NCBI GenBank assembly: GCA_963715455.1
Contig: OY970245.1
Coordinates: 1,674,001-1,738,000 of the forward strand
From: VRUE01 sp963715455
GTDB taxonomy: Bacteria; Actinomycetota; Thermoleophilia; Solirubrobacterales; 70-9
Direction of reading: 5' to 3'
DNA length: 64,000 nucleotides
Part shown: positions 36,031-44,815 of the stretch, piece by piece
Numbering within the stretch: the first letter of the stretch is position 1
Layout of the letters: every line of letters begins with the position of its first letter
Made by a program: the position numbers and the translations under genes
Notes under the pieces: model-generated
The model's database searches: none
Told to the model about the DNA's origin: nothing
What the model saw: the letters and a program-made list of their open reading frames with translations, nothing else

Positions 36031-38409
36031 TTGTTCTTCTCCTGGATCATCTTCCCAGCGCTGATGCTCGCCGTCTGCATCGGTGTTGGCCTGCTGACAG
36101 AGGCGCTTGCCGGACGCCGCATGCCGGGCGTTCTCCTGGCGCCGCTGGGGATCGCCAGCGTCACGGTCGTCGGTCTCGCCACGACCGCCTTTCCGGCAAC
36201 GGCCAGCTTGACGGCGCCGCTCTGCGCGCTGCTCGCCGTGGCGGGCTTCGTCATCGCCATCCGCCAGCGACGCAACCTGCGTCCTGACCCCTGGCCGACA
36301 GGGCTCGCCCTCGGCGTCTTTGCGGTCTTCGCTGCGCCGGTCGTGCTCTCTGGCGAGGCGACCTTCGCCGGCTACATCAAGCTCGATGACACCGCCACCT
36401 GGTTCGCGATTACCGATCGCCTCATGGAGCACGGGCGCGATATCGCCGACTTGCCGCCCTCTAGCTATGAGGCGACACTCGACTTCAACGTGGCCGGTTG
36501 GTACCCGGTCGCACCCTTTATTCCCTTTGGGGTTGGGGCGAGACTCTCCGGGGCAGAGCTCGCTTGGGTCTTCCAGCCCTACCTCGCCCTGCTGGCCAGC
36601 TTCTCGGCCCTAACGCTCTGGCAGCTGACCACCCGCGTGCGGGTGAGCGTTGGGCTGCGTTTCGCTGCTGTCTTCCTCGCTGCCCAGGCGGCGACCCTCT
36701 TCGCCTACGCGATGTGGGGCGGCATCAAGGAGCTGGAGACAACCATGTTGCTCGGCCTCATGGCGGCCCTGGCACCGCTCGCGATCGAGGAAGAGGCCCC
36801 CGCAGCACGGCCTTTGGCGCCGTTGGCGATCGCCGCCGCGGCCCTCATCGGGGTGCTCAGCTTCGGCGCTGGCCCTTGGCTGCTCGGCATCTTCGGCGCC
36901 GCGGCACTGGTGCTGCTGGCCGAGCGCGGGCCCCAGCAGATCTGGGAGCGCGGCTGGCGCCTCGTCGCCTGGCTCGTGCCGCTGATCGTCGTCGGCCTGA
37001 TCGGTCATGACCTACTTCCTGAGTCGACCAAATTCCTCACCGCTGCCAGCACCGATTTGGGCAATCTCGCTGGGCCGGTCAGCCCGGCCCACCTGCTCGG
37101 CATCTGGCCAGCGCATGACTTCCGCGAAGAAGTCGAGATCGCCGCCCTGTCCGGCGCGCTGATGGCGGTAGTGGCTGTTGCGGCGCTCGCGGGTGGGTGG
37201 AGCGCGCTGCGCGATCGCGACCCCGGCCTGCTCACCGCGCTGGGTGGCGCGGCGATCGGTTGTGGCCTGATCGCCGTCTTCGGCTCGGCCTGGGTTGCGG
37301 CCAAGTCCTACGCGATCGTCTCGCCCTTCACCCTGCTCTTTGCCTTCCTCGGCCTGCTCTTCGTGGCTCGCTCTGGCGCCCGTCTCGCCGCCACAATCGC
37401 GGCAGTGCTGCTCGCTGCCGGCGTCGTCTGGTCCAACCTGCTCGGCTACGGCGGCGTCAGTCTCGCTCCGCGCGACCAGCTCGCCGAGCTGGAGGAGGTC
37501 GGCGAGCGCTTCGCCGGCGTCGAACCGGCGCTGATGACCGAATACCAGCCCTATGGCGTGCGCCACTTTCTGCGCGACATGGCCCCCGAGGGCGCCTCGG
37601 AGTTGCGCCGCCGACAGGTGACGTTGAGCGACGGCGGCGTGCTCGAAAAGGGTGAACAAGCTGACATCGACCGCATCGCGCTTCCCGAAGTACTTACCTA
37701 CAGAGCGTTGGTGCTGCGCAACTCGCCGGCGGCCAGTCGCCCGCCGGCGCCCTACCGGCTCGCCTGGCGGGGTCGCTACTACGACGCCTGGATCAGGCCC
37801 CCGGTCGGTCCCCAGCCGATCGAGCATCTGGCGCTTGGCACTGAAGTTGAACCCGGAGCGGTGCCCCGCTGCGCCGACGTGCTGCGCCTTGCCGGCCAGG
37901 CTGCGGCGATCGACGGTGAGCTCGTTGCCGCGCGGGTAGGAGAGCCGCCCCTGGCGCTGCCCCTAGGGGATGTCGAGCTGAGCGGTGACATCGTGCCGTC
38001 CGAGGTGGGGGCGACGTACCTCGAGCCACAGGGCGCTGGGGAGTTCGCCCTCGATGTCGATGTGCCGCAGCCGGGTCGCTATGAGATCTGGTTGGGCGGT
38101 GCGCTGCGCCAGTCGGCGACCCTCTCTGTGGACGCAGAGGAGGTGGGCAGCGTGCGCCACCAACTCAACACGCCGGGCAACTATCTGGCCTTCGGCATCG
38201 TGCCGCTGCAGAAGGGGCCGCATCGCGTCGTCGTGGAGATAGGGGGGCCCGATCTGCACCCCGGCAGTGCTGGCATCGATGGGCTCCTCGGGCCGCTGGT
38301 CCTCGCGCGGCCCAGTGGGAATCCGCCTCTGACCTATCTCCCACCCGAGCAGGCGGCGCAGCTCTGCGGCCGGGCCTGGGACTGGATCGAGGTGGTCCCA
38401 TCGCGCTAA
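36031..38409 (+). CDS. Large polytopic membrane protein, possible GT-C-type glycosyltransferase
   Basis: 792 residues from TTG 36031. About 12-14 transmembrane helices occupy residues 1-490; an early loop has GYIKLDDTATWFAITDRLMEHG with the acidic residues typical of the first extracytoplasmic loop of GT-C transferases. The C-terminal 300 residues are soluble and beta-rich, probably outside the membrane, with a jelly-roll-like stretch near the end. No family is firmly recognised. The link with GtrA next door supports a role in sugar transfer to the envelope. Confidence 0.6.
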   Translation: MFFSWIIFPALMLAVCIGVGLLTEALAGRRMPGVLLAPLGIASVTVVGLATTAFPATASLTAPLCALLAVAGFVIAIRQRRNLRPDPWPTGLALGVFAVFAAPVVLSGEATFAGYIKLDDTATWFAITDRLMEHGRDIADLPPSSYEATLDFNVAGWYPVAPFIPFGVGARLSGAELAWVFQPYLALLASFSALTLWQLTTRVRVSVGLRFAAVFLAAQAATLFAYAMWGGIKELETTMLLGLMAALAPLAIEEEAPAARPLAPLAIAAAALIGVLSFGAGPWLLGIFGAAALVLLAERGPQQIWERGWRLVAWLVPLIVVGLIGHDLLPESTKFLTAASTDLGNLAGPVSPAHLLGIWPAHDFREEVEIAALSGALMAVVAVAALAGGWSALRDRDPGLLTALGGAAIGCGLIAVFGSAWVAAKSYAIVSPFTLLFAFLGLLFVARSGARLAATIAAVLLAAGVVWSNLLGYGGVSLAPRDQLAELEEVGERFAGVEPALMTEYQPYGVRHFLRDMAPEGASELRRRQVTLSDGGVLEKGEQADIDRIALPEVLTYRALVLRNSPAASRPPAPYRLAWRGRYYDAWIRPPVGPQPIEHLALGTEVEPGAVPRCADVLRLAGQAAAIDGELVAARVGEPPLALPLGDVELSGDIVPSEVGATYLEPQGAGEFALDVDVPQPGRYEIWLGGALRQSATLSVDAEEVGSVRHQLNTPGNYLAFGIVPLQKGPHRVVVEIGGPDLHPGSAGIDGLLGPLVLARPSGNPPLTYLPPEQAAQLCGRAWDWIEVVPSR

Positions 38410-38421
38410 TATTCCCGACTA

Positions 38422-39201
38422 ATGGAGTCTGCCAGCGCAACCGAGGTGCAACCCGACTGGTACAGGTCGGCGTTCTCGGCTGAGACGACCGTCGACCGGC
38501 CCTGGGCCGACCAGACCGAGGCCGAAATCGATCGGGTGCTGGCGATGATGCGTCCCGAGCCCGGCGCACGGGTCCTCGACCTCGCCAGTGGCACCGGTCG
38601 CCACTCGATCGAGCTGGCGCGGCGCGGCTTCTCGGTGCTCGGCGTCGACATTGCCGAGGACCTGCTCGAGGTCGCGGCCCGTGATGCCGCGGAGGCCTCG
38701 ATCGAGGGGGTCGAGTTCCGCGAAGCCGACCTGCGCGAGATGGAGTTCGAACCGGAGTTCGACCTCGTGCTCAACCTGAACGATGGCGCCGTCGGCTACT
38801 TCGAGACCGAGGAGGAGAATCACCGCACCTTCGAGGTGATCGCCGCAGCGCTGCGCCCCGGCGGCGGCAATCTGATGCAGCTGCCCAACGTGCTCTACGC
38901 GGAAACCCACTTGCCGCAGAAGACGTACATCGAGGGAGAGGGCATGGTCGAACTCATCGATCACCGCTGGGACAAGGGCAGCCGTTACTTAGAAGGCTCC
39001 ACCACCCCAATCGTCTTCGGTGGCGTGGTCGAGAAGCCCGAGCCGATTCCCTTCCGTCAGCGCCTCTACTCGGTCGACGAGCTGACCGCGCTCTACGAGT
39101 CGGTCGGCATGAGGCTGGCCAACGTCTTTCGCGGCAACGGCAAGCCACGACCGCCTAAGGACTCGCAGTTCGAGGTCTTCGTCGAGGGCCGCAAGGCCTG
39201 A
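38422..39201 (+). CDS. SAM-dependent methyltransferase (class I)
   Basis: 259 residues. Motif I is VLDLASGTGRHSIELARRG, motif II GVDIAEDLLEVAA, and the post-motif region VEFREADLREMEFEPEFDLVLNLNDG; the architecture fits a class I methyltransferase of the methyltransferase-25 type. The substrate is unknown. ATG at 38422, 12 bp after the large membrane protein, so probably in the same operon as gtrA. A minus-strand gene ends 4 bp after its stop. Confidence 0.85.
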   Translation: MESASATEVQPDWYRSAFSAETTVDRPWADQTEAEIDRVLAMMRPEPGARVLDLASGTGRHSIELARRGFSVLGVDIAEDLLEVAARDAAEASIEGVEFREADLREMEFEPEFDLVLNLNDGAVGYFETEEENHRTFEVIAAALRPGGGNLMQLPNVLYAETHLPQKTYIEGEGMVELIDHRWDKGSRYLEGSTTPIVFGGVVEKPEPIPFRQRLYSVDELTALYESVGMRLANVFRGNGKPRPPKDSQFEVFVEGRKA

Positions 39202-39205
39202 GGGC

Positions 39206-39565
39206 CTACCACGCTCCTTCCAGCCAGCGCACCATCTCCTCTGCGATTCCGCGCAGGTCGGGCTCCGGCGTAGACAGCTCGTTGATAGCCAGCTGGATCG
39301 CCGCGCCGAGTGCGAGCGTCGCTCGCTCCGGGCTCAGTTCCAACCCTGCCTCCAGGCGCTGCAGCGCCAGCGGATCGCTGCGCAACGTGGTGAACGCCTC
39401 ACGGGCGGCCTCGGGGTTCGCTTCGGAGAGCTCGAGCGCCGTCTCCACCGCGACGCGAATTTTCTGCCTGGCAGCCACCCGTGTGGCAGCCGCCAGCACC
39501 GGGTCGAGCAGACGTTCGTCGAAGCGGCGATCGAGGACCGTCGCGACTTCTCTACCCTCTGACAT
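39206..39565 (-). CDS. Uncharacterised helical protein
   Basis: 119 residues from ATG 39565, preceded on the minus strand by AGGAGG. It is almost entirely helical: VLDRRFDERLLDPVLAAATRVAARQKIRVAV, then ALELSEANPEAAREAFTTL and LELSPERATLALGAAIQLA. No known domain, no signal peptide, no cysteines. It has its own promoter-like sequence (39668-39696) and a GC-rich hairpin in the leader (about 39595-39626). Confidence 0.65.
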   Translation of the reverse strand: MSEGREVATVLDRRFDERLLDPVLAAATRVAARQKIRVAVETALELSEANPEAAREAFTTLRSDPLALQRLEAGLELSPERATLALGAAIQLAINELSTPEPDLRGIAEEMVRWLEGAW

Positions 39566-39667
39566 GTCTGGGACCTCCTCTTCAGGTCTCGGCCGGGCCC
39601 CGGGGTGTCGCAAGCACCGCCGGGGCCGCGTGTTTGAGGTTCGATGCGAGTGTAGACTCGAATGAAG

Positions 39668-39696
39668 ACGATAAGCGCCCACCGCTCAATGGTCAA
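39668..39696 (-). promoter_or_regulatory. Sigma-70-type promoter for the 119-residue helical protein
   Basis: On the minus strand TTGACC is followed after 17 bp by TATCGT. The leader then contains CGAGT-CTAC-ACTCG and a strong stem GGCCCCGG...CCGGGGCC before the ribosome-binding site. Confidence 0.55.
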
Positions 39697-39751
39697 ATAA
39701 TTTTGCTCGTGACGCAGCCAGGGCACGGGGGCGTCGGGAAAAGGCCAGCAG

Positions 39752-41947
39752 ATGAGCAGCGCCAGATCGAGCTACGACGCAGCCGCGGTTGAGGCTGAGC
39801 GCCAGGCTGCTTGGGCCGAGAGCGACGCCTTTGCCGCGCCCGTCCCGGCCGAGGGCCAGCCCGCCGTCTACATCAAGCCGTCGAGCCCCTTTACCTCGGG
39901 CAAACTGCACATGGGGCACGTGCGCGACTATGCGATTGGCGACGCCTACGCCCGCTTTCGCCGGGCTCGCGGCGACGCAGTGCTCTTCGGCTTCGGCTTT
40001 GACGCTTTCGGCCTGCCGGCTGAGATGGCGGCGATCGAGCGTAAAGTTCCGCCCGCCGAGTGGGTCGAGCAGTGCGGCGAGCGCATGCTCGAGCAGATGA
40101 AGCGGCTCGGTTTCTCCTTCAACTACGAGCGCATCTTCTACAGCTCCGACGAGCTGCAGTACCGCTGGTCGCAGTGGCTCTTCATCACCCTGCTTGAGGC
40201 CGGCTTGATCTACCGCGACGACACGACGGTCGACTGGTGCGATCACTGCCGCACGACGCTGGCGGCGCTGCAAGTCGAGGACGGCCGCTGCTGGCGCTGC
40301 CATAACGAGGTGCGGTTGATTCGCCGCCCGACCTGGTTCCTGCGCATCACTCCCTATCTCGAGGAGAACGACCGGCGGCTGACCGAGTTGGAGCCGAGCT
40401 GGGATGAGATCTCGCTCTCGACCCAGCGCTACATCCTCGGGCGCAGCGACGGGGTGGAGGTGGACCTGACGGGGCCTGACGGCGGGCTGCTCACCTCCTT
40501 TTCGCCACACCCGGACGCCGTGGCCCGGGCGAGCTTCGTGCTCCTCTCACCGCGCTACGCGGGGCTGGAGAGCCTGATCGACGACCCCCGGGTACGCGAG
40601 CGGCTCGATGAGCTGCGCTCCGGAGGTTGGGAGCGCAGTGCCCGCGACGCGAAGTCGGTGCCGCTGGTCGACACCGGGGTGGCGGCGAGCGCGCCGTGGA
40701 GTGACGCGCCCTTGCCGCTGCTTGTCAGCCCCCTAGTCGATGCCCGCTATGGCCCAACCGCGGCGCTTGGCATTCCCGCTGTCGATGAGGCTGACGCGGC
40801 CCTCGCGGCCCGGGTCGAGCGCGTCGGGGAGGGGGCGGGCGAGGGCGCTACAGCGCCATCGGGAGTGCGGTCCGCGATCCGCTACCGCGCGGCTGACTTT
40901 TCGATTTCCCGTCAGCGCTTCTGGGGCACGCCGATCCCGATCGTCCACTGCGAGAAATGTGGCGCCGTGCCGGTGTCGGTGGAGGATCTGCCTGTCGTCC
41001 TGCCGCGCGACATCGAGCCCACAGGGGAGGGCAACCCGCTCGCCGAGCACCCGGAGTTCGTCGAGGTGGACTGCCCGCGTTGCGGCGCCCCCGCCCGGCG
41101 TGAGACCGACACGCTTGACTGTCATTTCGATGCCCTCTGGCTCTGGGTGCCCTCGGCGGTGCCACCCGAGGCACGTGCTGAGCAGATGTTCGACCACCCC
41201 GACCTGCAGCGCTGGCTGCCAGCGGAGCAGCTTGTCGCTGGCTCCGACAGCGGCGGCTTCGTCTTCGACCAACGCGTGGTGACCAAGGCCCTGCGCGACA
41301 TTGGCCCCTTCGGCTTCCTTGAGCAGGGCGAGCCCTTCGCCGGGTGTCTCTTCCACGAGATGGTGATCGCCGACGGGCGCAAGATGAGCAAGCACCTGGG
41401 CAACGTCGTCGACCCCGACGAGTTGGTTGAGCGCTACGGCGCCGACACCGTGCGCCTCGCCGTCCTCTACGCCGCCGGCCCGGCCAAGACGCTCAACTGG
41501 AACGACGGCGCCCTGCGCTTCGCCAGCCGCTTCCTGCAGAACCTGTGGGCCTACTCGCAAGAGCGCTTCGCAGCGGTTGCCGATGTGCCGGAGGATTCCG
41601 AGGCGGCGGCAGACACCGAGTTCATGCGCGATCGCTTGCGCAAATGGTGCGAGAACGGCCTCGGCCGGATCGCCACCGACCTCGAGCAGCTGCAGATGCA
41701 CAAGGCGGTGCGCAATCTGACCAGGCTCTTCGAGCGCATCCAGGATTTCGAGAAGCGGGTCCTCAAGCGGCGCGGACAGCTCAGCCGTGCCGACGCCGAG
41801 GCCCAGGTCGAGGCCCTGGTTCATCTCGTGCGAGCGCTGACCCCCTTCGCTCCACATGCCGCCGAGGCCCTGCTCGAGGCCTCTGGAGACGCCCAGGCAG
41901 GAAAGACAACCGGTTTTATCCAGGAAAACTTGACTGTTCCAAGTTAG
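39752..41947 (+). CDS. Leucyl-tRNA synthetase-like protein, shortened and with altered editing site
   Basis: 731 residues, class I synthetase core of the LeuRS type: HIGH motif as HMGH near residue 54, GFDAFGLPAEMAAI, zinc CxxC pairs (CDHC..CWRC and CEKC..CPRC), WGTPIPIVHC, and KMSKS as KMSKH near residue 545. Two departures from normal LeuRS (usually 800 or more residues): the Thr-rich editing motif TTRPDT reads SPHPDA, and the protein stops just after APHAAEALLE, so the C-terminal tRNA-binding domain is missing. It may be a paralogue with a special role, or the only LeuRS of the organism. A GNAT gene follows 19 bp later. Confidence 0.8.
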   Translation: MSSARSSYDAAAVEAERQAAWAESDAFAAPVPAEGQPAVYIKPSSPFTSGKLHMGHVRDYAIGDAYARFRRARGDAVLFGFGFDAFGLPAEMAAIERKVPPAEWVEQCGERMLEQMKRLGFSFNYERIFYSSDELQYRWSQWLFITLLEAGLIYRDDTTVDWCDHCRTTLAALQVEDGRCWRCHNEVRLIRRPTWFLRITPYLEENDRRLTELEPSWDEISLSTQRYILGRSDGVEVDLTGPDGGLLTSFSPHPDAVARASFVLLSPRYAGLESLIDDPRVRERLDELRSGGWERSARDAKSVPLVDTGVAASAPWSDAPLPLLVSPLVDARYGPTAALGIPAVDEADAALAARVERVGEGAGEGATAPSGVRSAIRYRAADFSISRQRFWGTPIPIVHCEKCGAVPVSVEDLPVVLPRDIEPTGEGNPLAEHPEFVEVDCPRCGAPARRETDTLDCHFDALWLWVPSAVPPEARAEQMFDHPDLQRWLPAEQLVAGSDSGGFVFDQRVVTKALRDIGPFGFLEQGEPFAGCLFHEMVIADGRKMSKHLGNVVDPDELVERYGADTVRLAVLYAAGPAKTLNWNDGALRFASRFLQNLWAYSQERFAAVADVPEDSEAAADTEFMRDRLRKWCENGLGRIATDLEQLQMHKAVRNLTRLFERIQDFEKRVLKRRGQLSRADAEAQVEALVHLVRALTPFAPHAAEALLEASGDAQAGKTTGFIQENLTVPS

Positions 41948-41966
41948 AACCTTAAAGTCGGCCCCG

Positions 41967-42806
41967 ATGGCAGCGGAAGGCGGTTCGCCTTACGACGCAG
42001 TTGCCCTCGACGAAGCTGAGAAGCGGTTTTGGAAGGGGCTCTGGGATACGGCCGTCGAGGATGCCGTTGTCGACCTGGGGATCGACATGGTGCGTTTCGG
42101 CCCGGTTGAGGCTGCCCTGGTCGAGGAGGAGCCAGATGAGCTCTCCCACAATTTCATCCTCGGCGCCGCGGCCCCTGGGGCGGTCGAGGACGGCTACTTG
42201 CCGGCCGCCGTGAAGTGGATGGAGCGCCACGAGGTCGATTACCGGGTCGCCCTCTCACCGGCTTTGCCGGAGGCTTCAGCGGCGAGGAGGTGGCTCTGGC
42301 GCAACCAGTACAAGCTGGTCGATGGGCCAGCGCGACTGCTGCGAGGCGCCCATGCGCCTGGCTTCCGGGCGCCGGCCGGGATTGACGTCTACGAGCGCGT
42401 CGATCCTTGGGAAGACGAAGGCTTCGCAGACCCACTCGCCGAGAGCCTCGGCTTGCCGAGCTGGGCCGGGACTTTCTTCGTCGACTTGCCGGGGACCGAC
42501 GATTGGCGTTGCTACTGCTCGGTCGACGGCGACGAGCCACTGGCCTACTCGGCGATGCTGATTGACGAGGGGACAGCTGTCCTGGCGCTCGCCTCACGGC
42601 CCGTCGGCGAGCTGGACGGGGTGGGCCAACGGGCCGTCCTGCACCGCTCGATCGAGGAGGCAGCCGAGGCTGGCTGCGCGACGATCGCCGTCGCCGAGGC
42701 CGGTTATGAGCCGGCTGTCGCCGATCGCCAGAGCCTCGTCGAGGCCGGTTTCGTCGATGCCTTTCGCACCTTTACTTGGCAGCCGCGGGCCCGCGTACCG
42801 ATGTAA
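41967..42806 (+). CDS. GNAT-like protein following the LeuRS-like gene
   Basis: 279 residues. The C-terminal half has the alpha/beta order of an acetyltransferase (YSAMLIDEGTAVLALASRPVGE, then VLHRSIEEAAEAGCATIAVAEAG and a closing GFVDAFRTFTW segment), with no classic Q/RxxGxG/A loop (it reads GQRAVLH). The N-terminal half is another alpha/beta unit of similar size, so the protein may be a tandem GNAT. ATG at 41967. Its operon partner is a synthetase-like protein, which raises the idea of an aminoacyl transferase (this fold includes the Fem and Aat families). Confidence 0.65.
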   Translation: MAAEGGSPYDAVALDEAEKRFWKGLWDTAVEDAVVDLGIDMVRFGPVEAALVEEEPDELSHNFILGAAAPGAVEDGYLPAAVKWMERHEVDYRVALSPALPEASAARRWLWRNQYKLVDGPARLLRGAHAPGFRAPAGIDVYERVDPWEDEGFADPLAESLGLPSWAGTFFVDLPGTDDWRCYCSVDGDEPLAYSAMLIDEGTAVLALASRPVGELDGVGQRAVLHRSIEEAAEAGCATIAVAEAGYEPAVADRQSLVEAGFVDAFRTFTWQPRARVPM

Positions 42807-42850
42807 TTGGGCCTCTCGAATCGGCAGCCCGCCTGAATGCACAGGAAGAC

Positions 42851-42879
42851 TTGACCGGTGTAATTGGGTCTGTTATACC
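42851..42879 (+). promoter_or_regulatory. Sigma-70-type promoter of the intergenic RNA
   Basis: TTGACC, 17-bp spacer, TATACC. Within the spacer is GTAATTGGGTCT; a near copy (GTAATTGGGCCT) occurs 55 bp upstream at the GNAT stop codon. Start of transcription expected near 42886. Confidence 0.65.
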
Positions 42880-42885
42880 TACTCG

Positions 42886-43307
42886 TGCTGACGACCAAGC
42901 GCCTGCGGAGAGGTGGGAAATCCCAGTCAGGGGCGACTCGCCTTGCGATGGCAAAGGAGTACCAGTCATGAGTCGAGATGTTGGCCGTTTCGGGAGTACT
43001 AGGGAGGCGACAGCGCTGTGGGCATTGCCCCACCTCCAGCCTTCAGCGCTGCCCGGTACCGCGGCCACGACGCCCGTCCACCTCTGGCAGTCAGGCCCCC
43101 GGAGAGGGGGGGCGGCCATGTAATGGGCCGCGGCGCTGGTGAAGTGTGATCGGCAAGGACAATGCCCGGTCACGACGGAATGAGCCGCGCCGGGCGCGCA
43201 TGTCCCAGGCCCCGACGCAGCCCTAGCTCAGGCCGGAGCCCAGTGGCGCTGGTCGGACGCCGGGCCCGCCCCGCGGACTGCTGACACCGCCGGGGCGGGC
43301 CCTTTTT
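42886..43307 (+). ncRNA. Probable structured non-coding RNA of about 420 nt, family not recognised
   Basis: The 679-bp gap between the GNAT and threonine synthase genes holds no convincing gene. It has a promoter (42851-42879) and a strong terminator (43262-43307) on the plus strand. Inside are many stems: TGGGA-AA-TCCCA, a long hairpin closed by two copies of CAGCGCTG around TGGGC-ATT-GCCC, GCGGCC-ATGTAAT-GGGCCGC, and a closing pairing of CGACCAaGCGCC near the 5' end with GGCGCTGGTCG near the 3' end. Known signatures of RNase P RNA, tmRNA, SRP RNA and common riboswitches were looked for and not found. Confidence 0.6.
43262..43307 (+). terminator. Rho-independent terminator of the intergenic RNA
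   Basis: Stem GGGCCCGCCCCG.CGG with CCGCCGGGGCGGGCCC, 11-base loop, then five T. Among the strongest terminators in the window. Confidence 0.85.
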
Positions 43308-43369
43308 CCTGTGGCGCCGGTTTCAGCCGGTTCGGTTTGCTGGGACCCCTGTGTATTGCTCAGAAGTCC

Positions 43370-43398
43370 TTGATCGATAGGTAGACGCCTGCTATACC
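43370..43398 (+). promoter_or_regulatory. Promoter of threonine synthase
   Basis: TTGATC, 17-bp spacer, TATACC, placed 88 bp before the ATG. The -10 box is identical to that of the upstream ncRNA. Confidence 0.6.
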
Positions 43399-43485
43399 CA
43401 CTGGACCAATGCGGGCGGGCCAATGGAGAGAGCCGTGCGACGGGGCCGGGGGGCGGGGAGTACCCTGCGCGGAGGAGATTTCGTC

Positions 43486-44778
43486 ATGTTGAGCCCCGAG
43501 GACCGCACCCGCTCCTGCGCGACCGAACTGGTCTGCCGCGACTGCGATCGTCGCTATCCGCTGCTGGATACCGCCTTCAAGTGCCACGGCTGCGGGCAGG
43601 GCCTCGACATCGACTACGACTACGAGCTGGCAACCAGGCGCCTCGCCGAGATCCCCCCGGCCGAGCGTGAGATCAACATCTGGCGCTTCGAGGAGCTGCT
43701 GCCGATCGTCGACGCTCGCGCCCAGGCCCGCGTCGGTCGCTACAGCGGTCGCACGCCGTTGATCCGTGCTGACCGGCTTGGCGCCGAGTTGGGTCTCGAG
43801 AACCTCTACCTCAAGGACGACAGCACCCAGCGACCCAGCCTCTCCTACAAGGACAGGGTGGTCTCGATGGCGGTCGCGCGCCTGCTCGAGCTGGGCAAGG
43901 GGGAGATCGGCTGCGTCTCGACCGGCAACGTCGGCACCGCGGTCTCCTCGCTGGCAGCCAAGGCGGGGGTTGCCGCCTACGTCTTCTACCCCTCGAACAT
44001 GGAGCGCGGCAAGGCGCGCGCCTGTCGCGCGCTGGGCGCCGCCGTGATTCAGCTCGACGGCAACTACGACGAGGCCAACCGCGCCTGTCGCGAGCTAGCG
44101 CTGACCAGTGGTATGCAGTTCACCAACATCACCCTGCGGCCGTTCTACGCCGAGGGGGCCAAGACGGCGGCTTACGAGTCGGTCGAGCAGCTCGATTGGG
44201 TGGCGCCAGACCACTTCGTCATCCCCGCCGCCGGCGGCACGCTCTCCTCCCGCGTCCACAAGGGCCTGGTCGAGCTGGAGACCGTCGGTCTCGCGGAGAC
44301 GGCGGGCACGAGGATCAATATTGCCCAGGCCGAGGGCTGCAGCCCGATCGCGACCGCGATCAGCGACGGCTCGGGTCATATCGAGCCACAGACGCCGCAC
44401 ACGGCGGCCCACTCGATCGCGATCGGCGCTCCCGGCGACGGCCCGTTGGTTGTCGATGCGGTGACCTCGCGGGGCGGGGCTGCGGCGACAGCCAGCGATG
44501 CCGAGATCTTCGAGGCGATCGACCTGCTCGGCGCCACCGAGGGGATCCTCACCGAGCCCGCGGGCGGCACGACGATCGCCTGCACGGCGCGACTCGCGAG
44601 CGAAGGCAAGATCGCCCGCGACGAGACGGTGGTCGCGATCGTCAGCGGCAACGGCTACAAGACGCTCGAGGAGCACCCCGAGAAGTCGTGGCCGGAAATG
44701 GTCGCCTGCGACGTCGACTCGATGAGCGAGGTGCTGAACGAGCTCCGCCAGCATGGCGTGGGTGCCACTCTCAGCTGA
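43486..44778 (+). CDS. thrC: Threonine synthase
   Basis: 430 residues, PLP fold-type II enzyme that turns O-phosphohomoserine into threonine. An N-terminal zinc ribbon (CRDC...CHGCG) precedes the catalytic core, as in many bacterial ThrC proteins. The PLP lysine lies in SLSYKDRVVSMA, followed by STGNVGTAVSSLAAKAG and the phosphate-binding glycine-rich loop PAAGGTLSS. ATG 43486 is supported by GGAGGAG 9 bp upstream. A serine dehydratase-like enzyme of the same fold is a less likely alternative. Confidence 0.88.
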   Translation: MLSPEDRTRSCATELVCRDCDRRYPLLDTAFKCHGCGQGLDIDYDYELATRRLAEIPPAEREINIWRFEELLPIVDARAQARVGRYSGRTPLIRADRLGAELGLENLYLKDDSTQRPSLSYKDRVVSMAVARLLELGKGEIGCVSTGNVGTAVSSLAAKAGVAAYVFYPSNMERGKARACRALGAAVIQLDGNYDEANRACRELALTSGMQFTNITLRPFYAEGAKTAAYESVEQLDWVAPDHFVIPAAGGTLSSRVHKGLVELETVGLAETAGTRINIAQAEGCSPIATAISDGSGHIEPQTPHTAAHSIAIGAPGDGPLVVDAVTSRGGAAATASDAEIFEAIDLLGATEGILTEPAGGTTIACTARLASEGKIARDETVVAIVSGNGYKTLEEHPEKSWPEMVACDVDSMSEVLNELRQHGVGATLS

Positions 44779-44806
44779 TTGACTCGTCAATCAACCGGGC
44801 TATAGT
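44776..44806 (+). promoter_or_regulatory. Promoter with overlapping 18-bp operator palindrome
   Basis: TTGACT, 16-bp spacer, TATAGT, 10 bp before the oxidoreductase ATG. The -35 box is inside a perfect palindrome TGATTGAC-TC-GTCAATCA (44776-44793), the layout of a TetR-family fatty-acid-degradation operator. Confidence 0.65.
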
Positions 44807-44815
44807 TTCCGGTCG

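Noticed and set aside
42776..43123. A 115-residue plus-strand open frame in the same gap
   Set aside because: No family similarity, a start within the GNAT gene, and it runs through the promoter and the hairpins of the probable RNA.
42886..43307. RNase P RNA, tmRNA or T-box leader of thrC
   Set aside because: No GAGGAAAGTCC-type or ACAGAA motifs, no tRNA-like end or tag reading frame. A GGTACCGCG string at about 43055 resembles part of a T-box but lies 200 bp from the terminator and lacks the rest.
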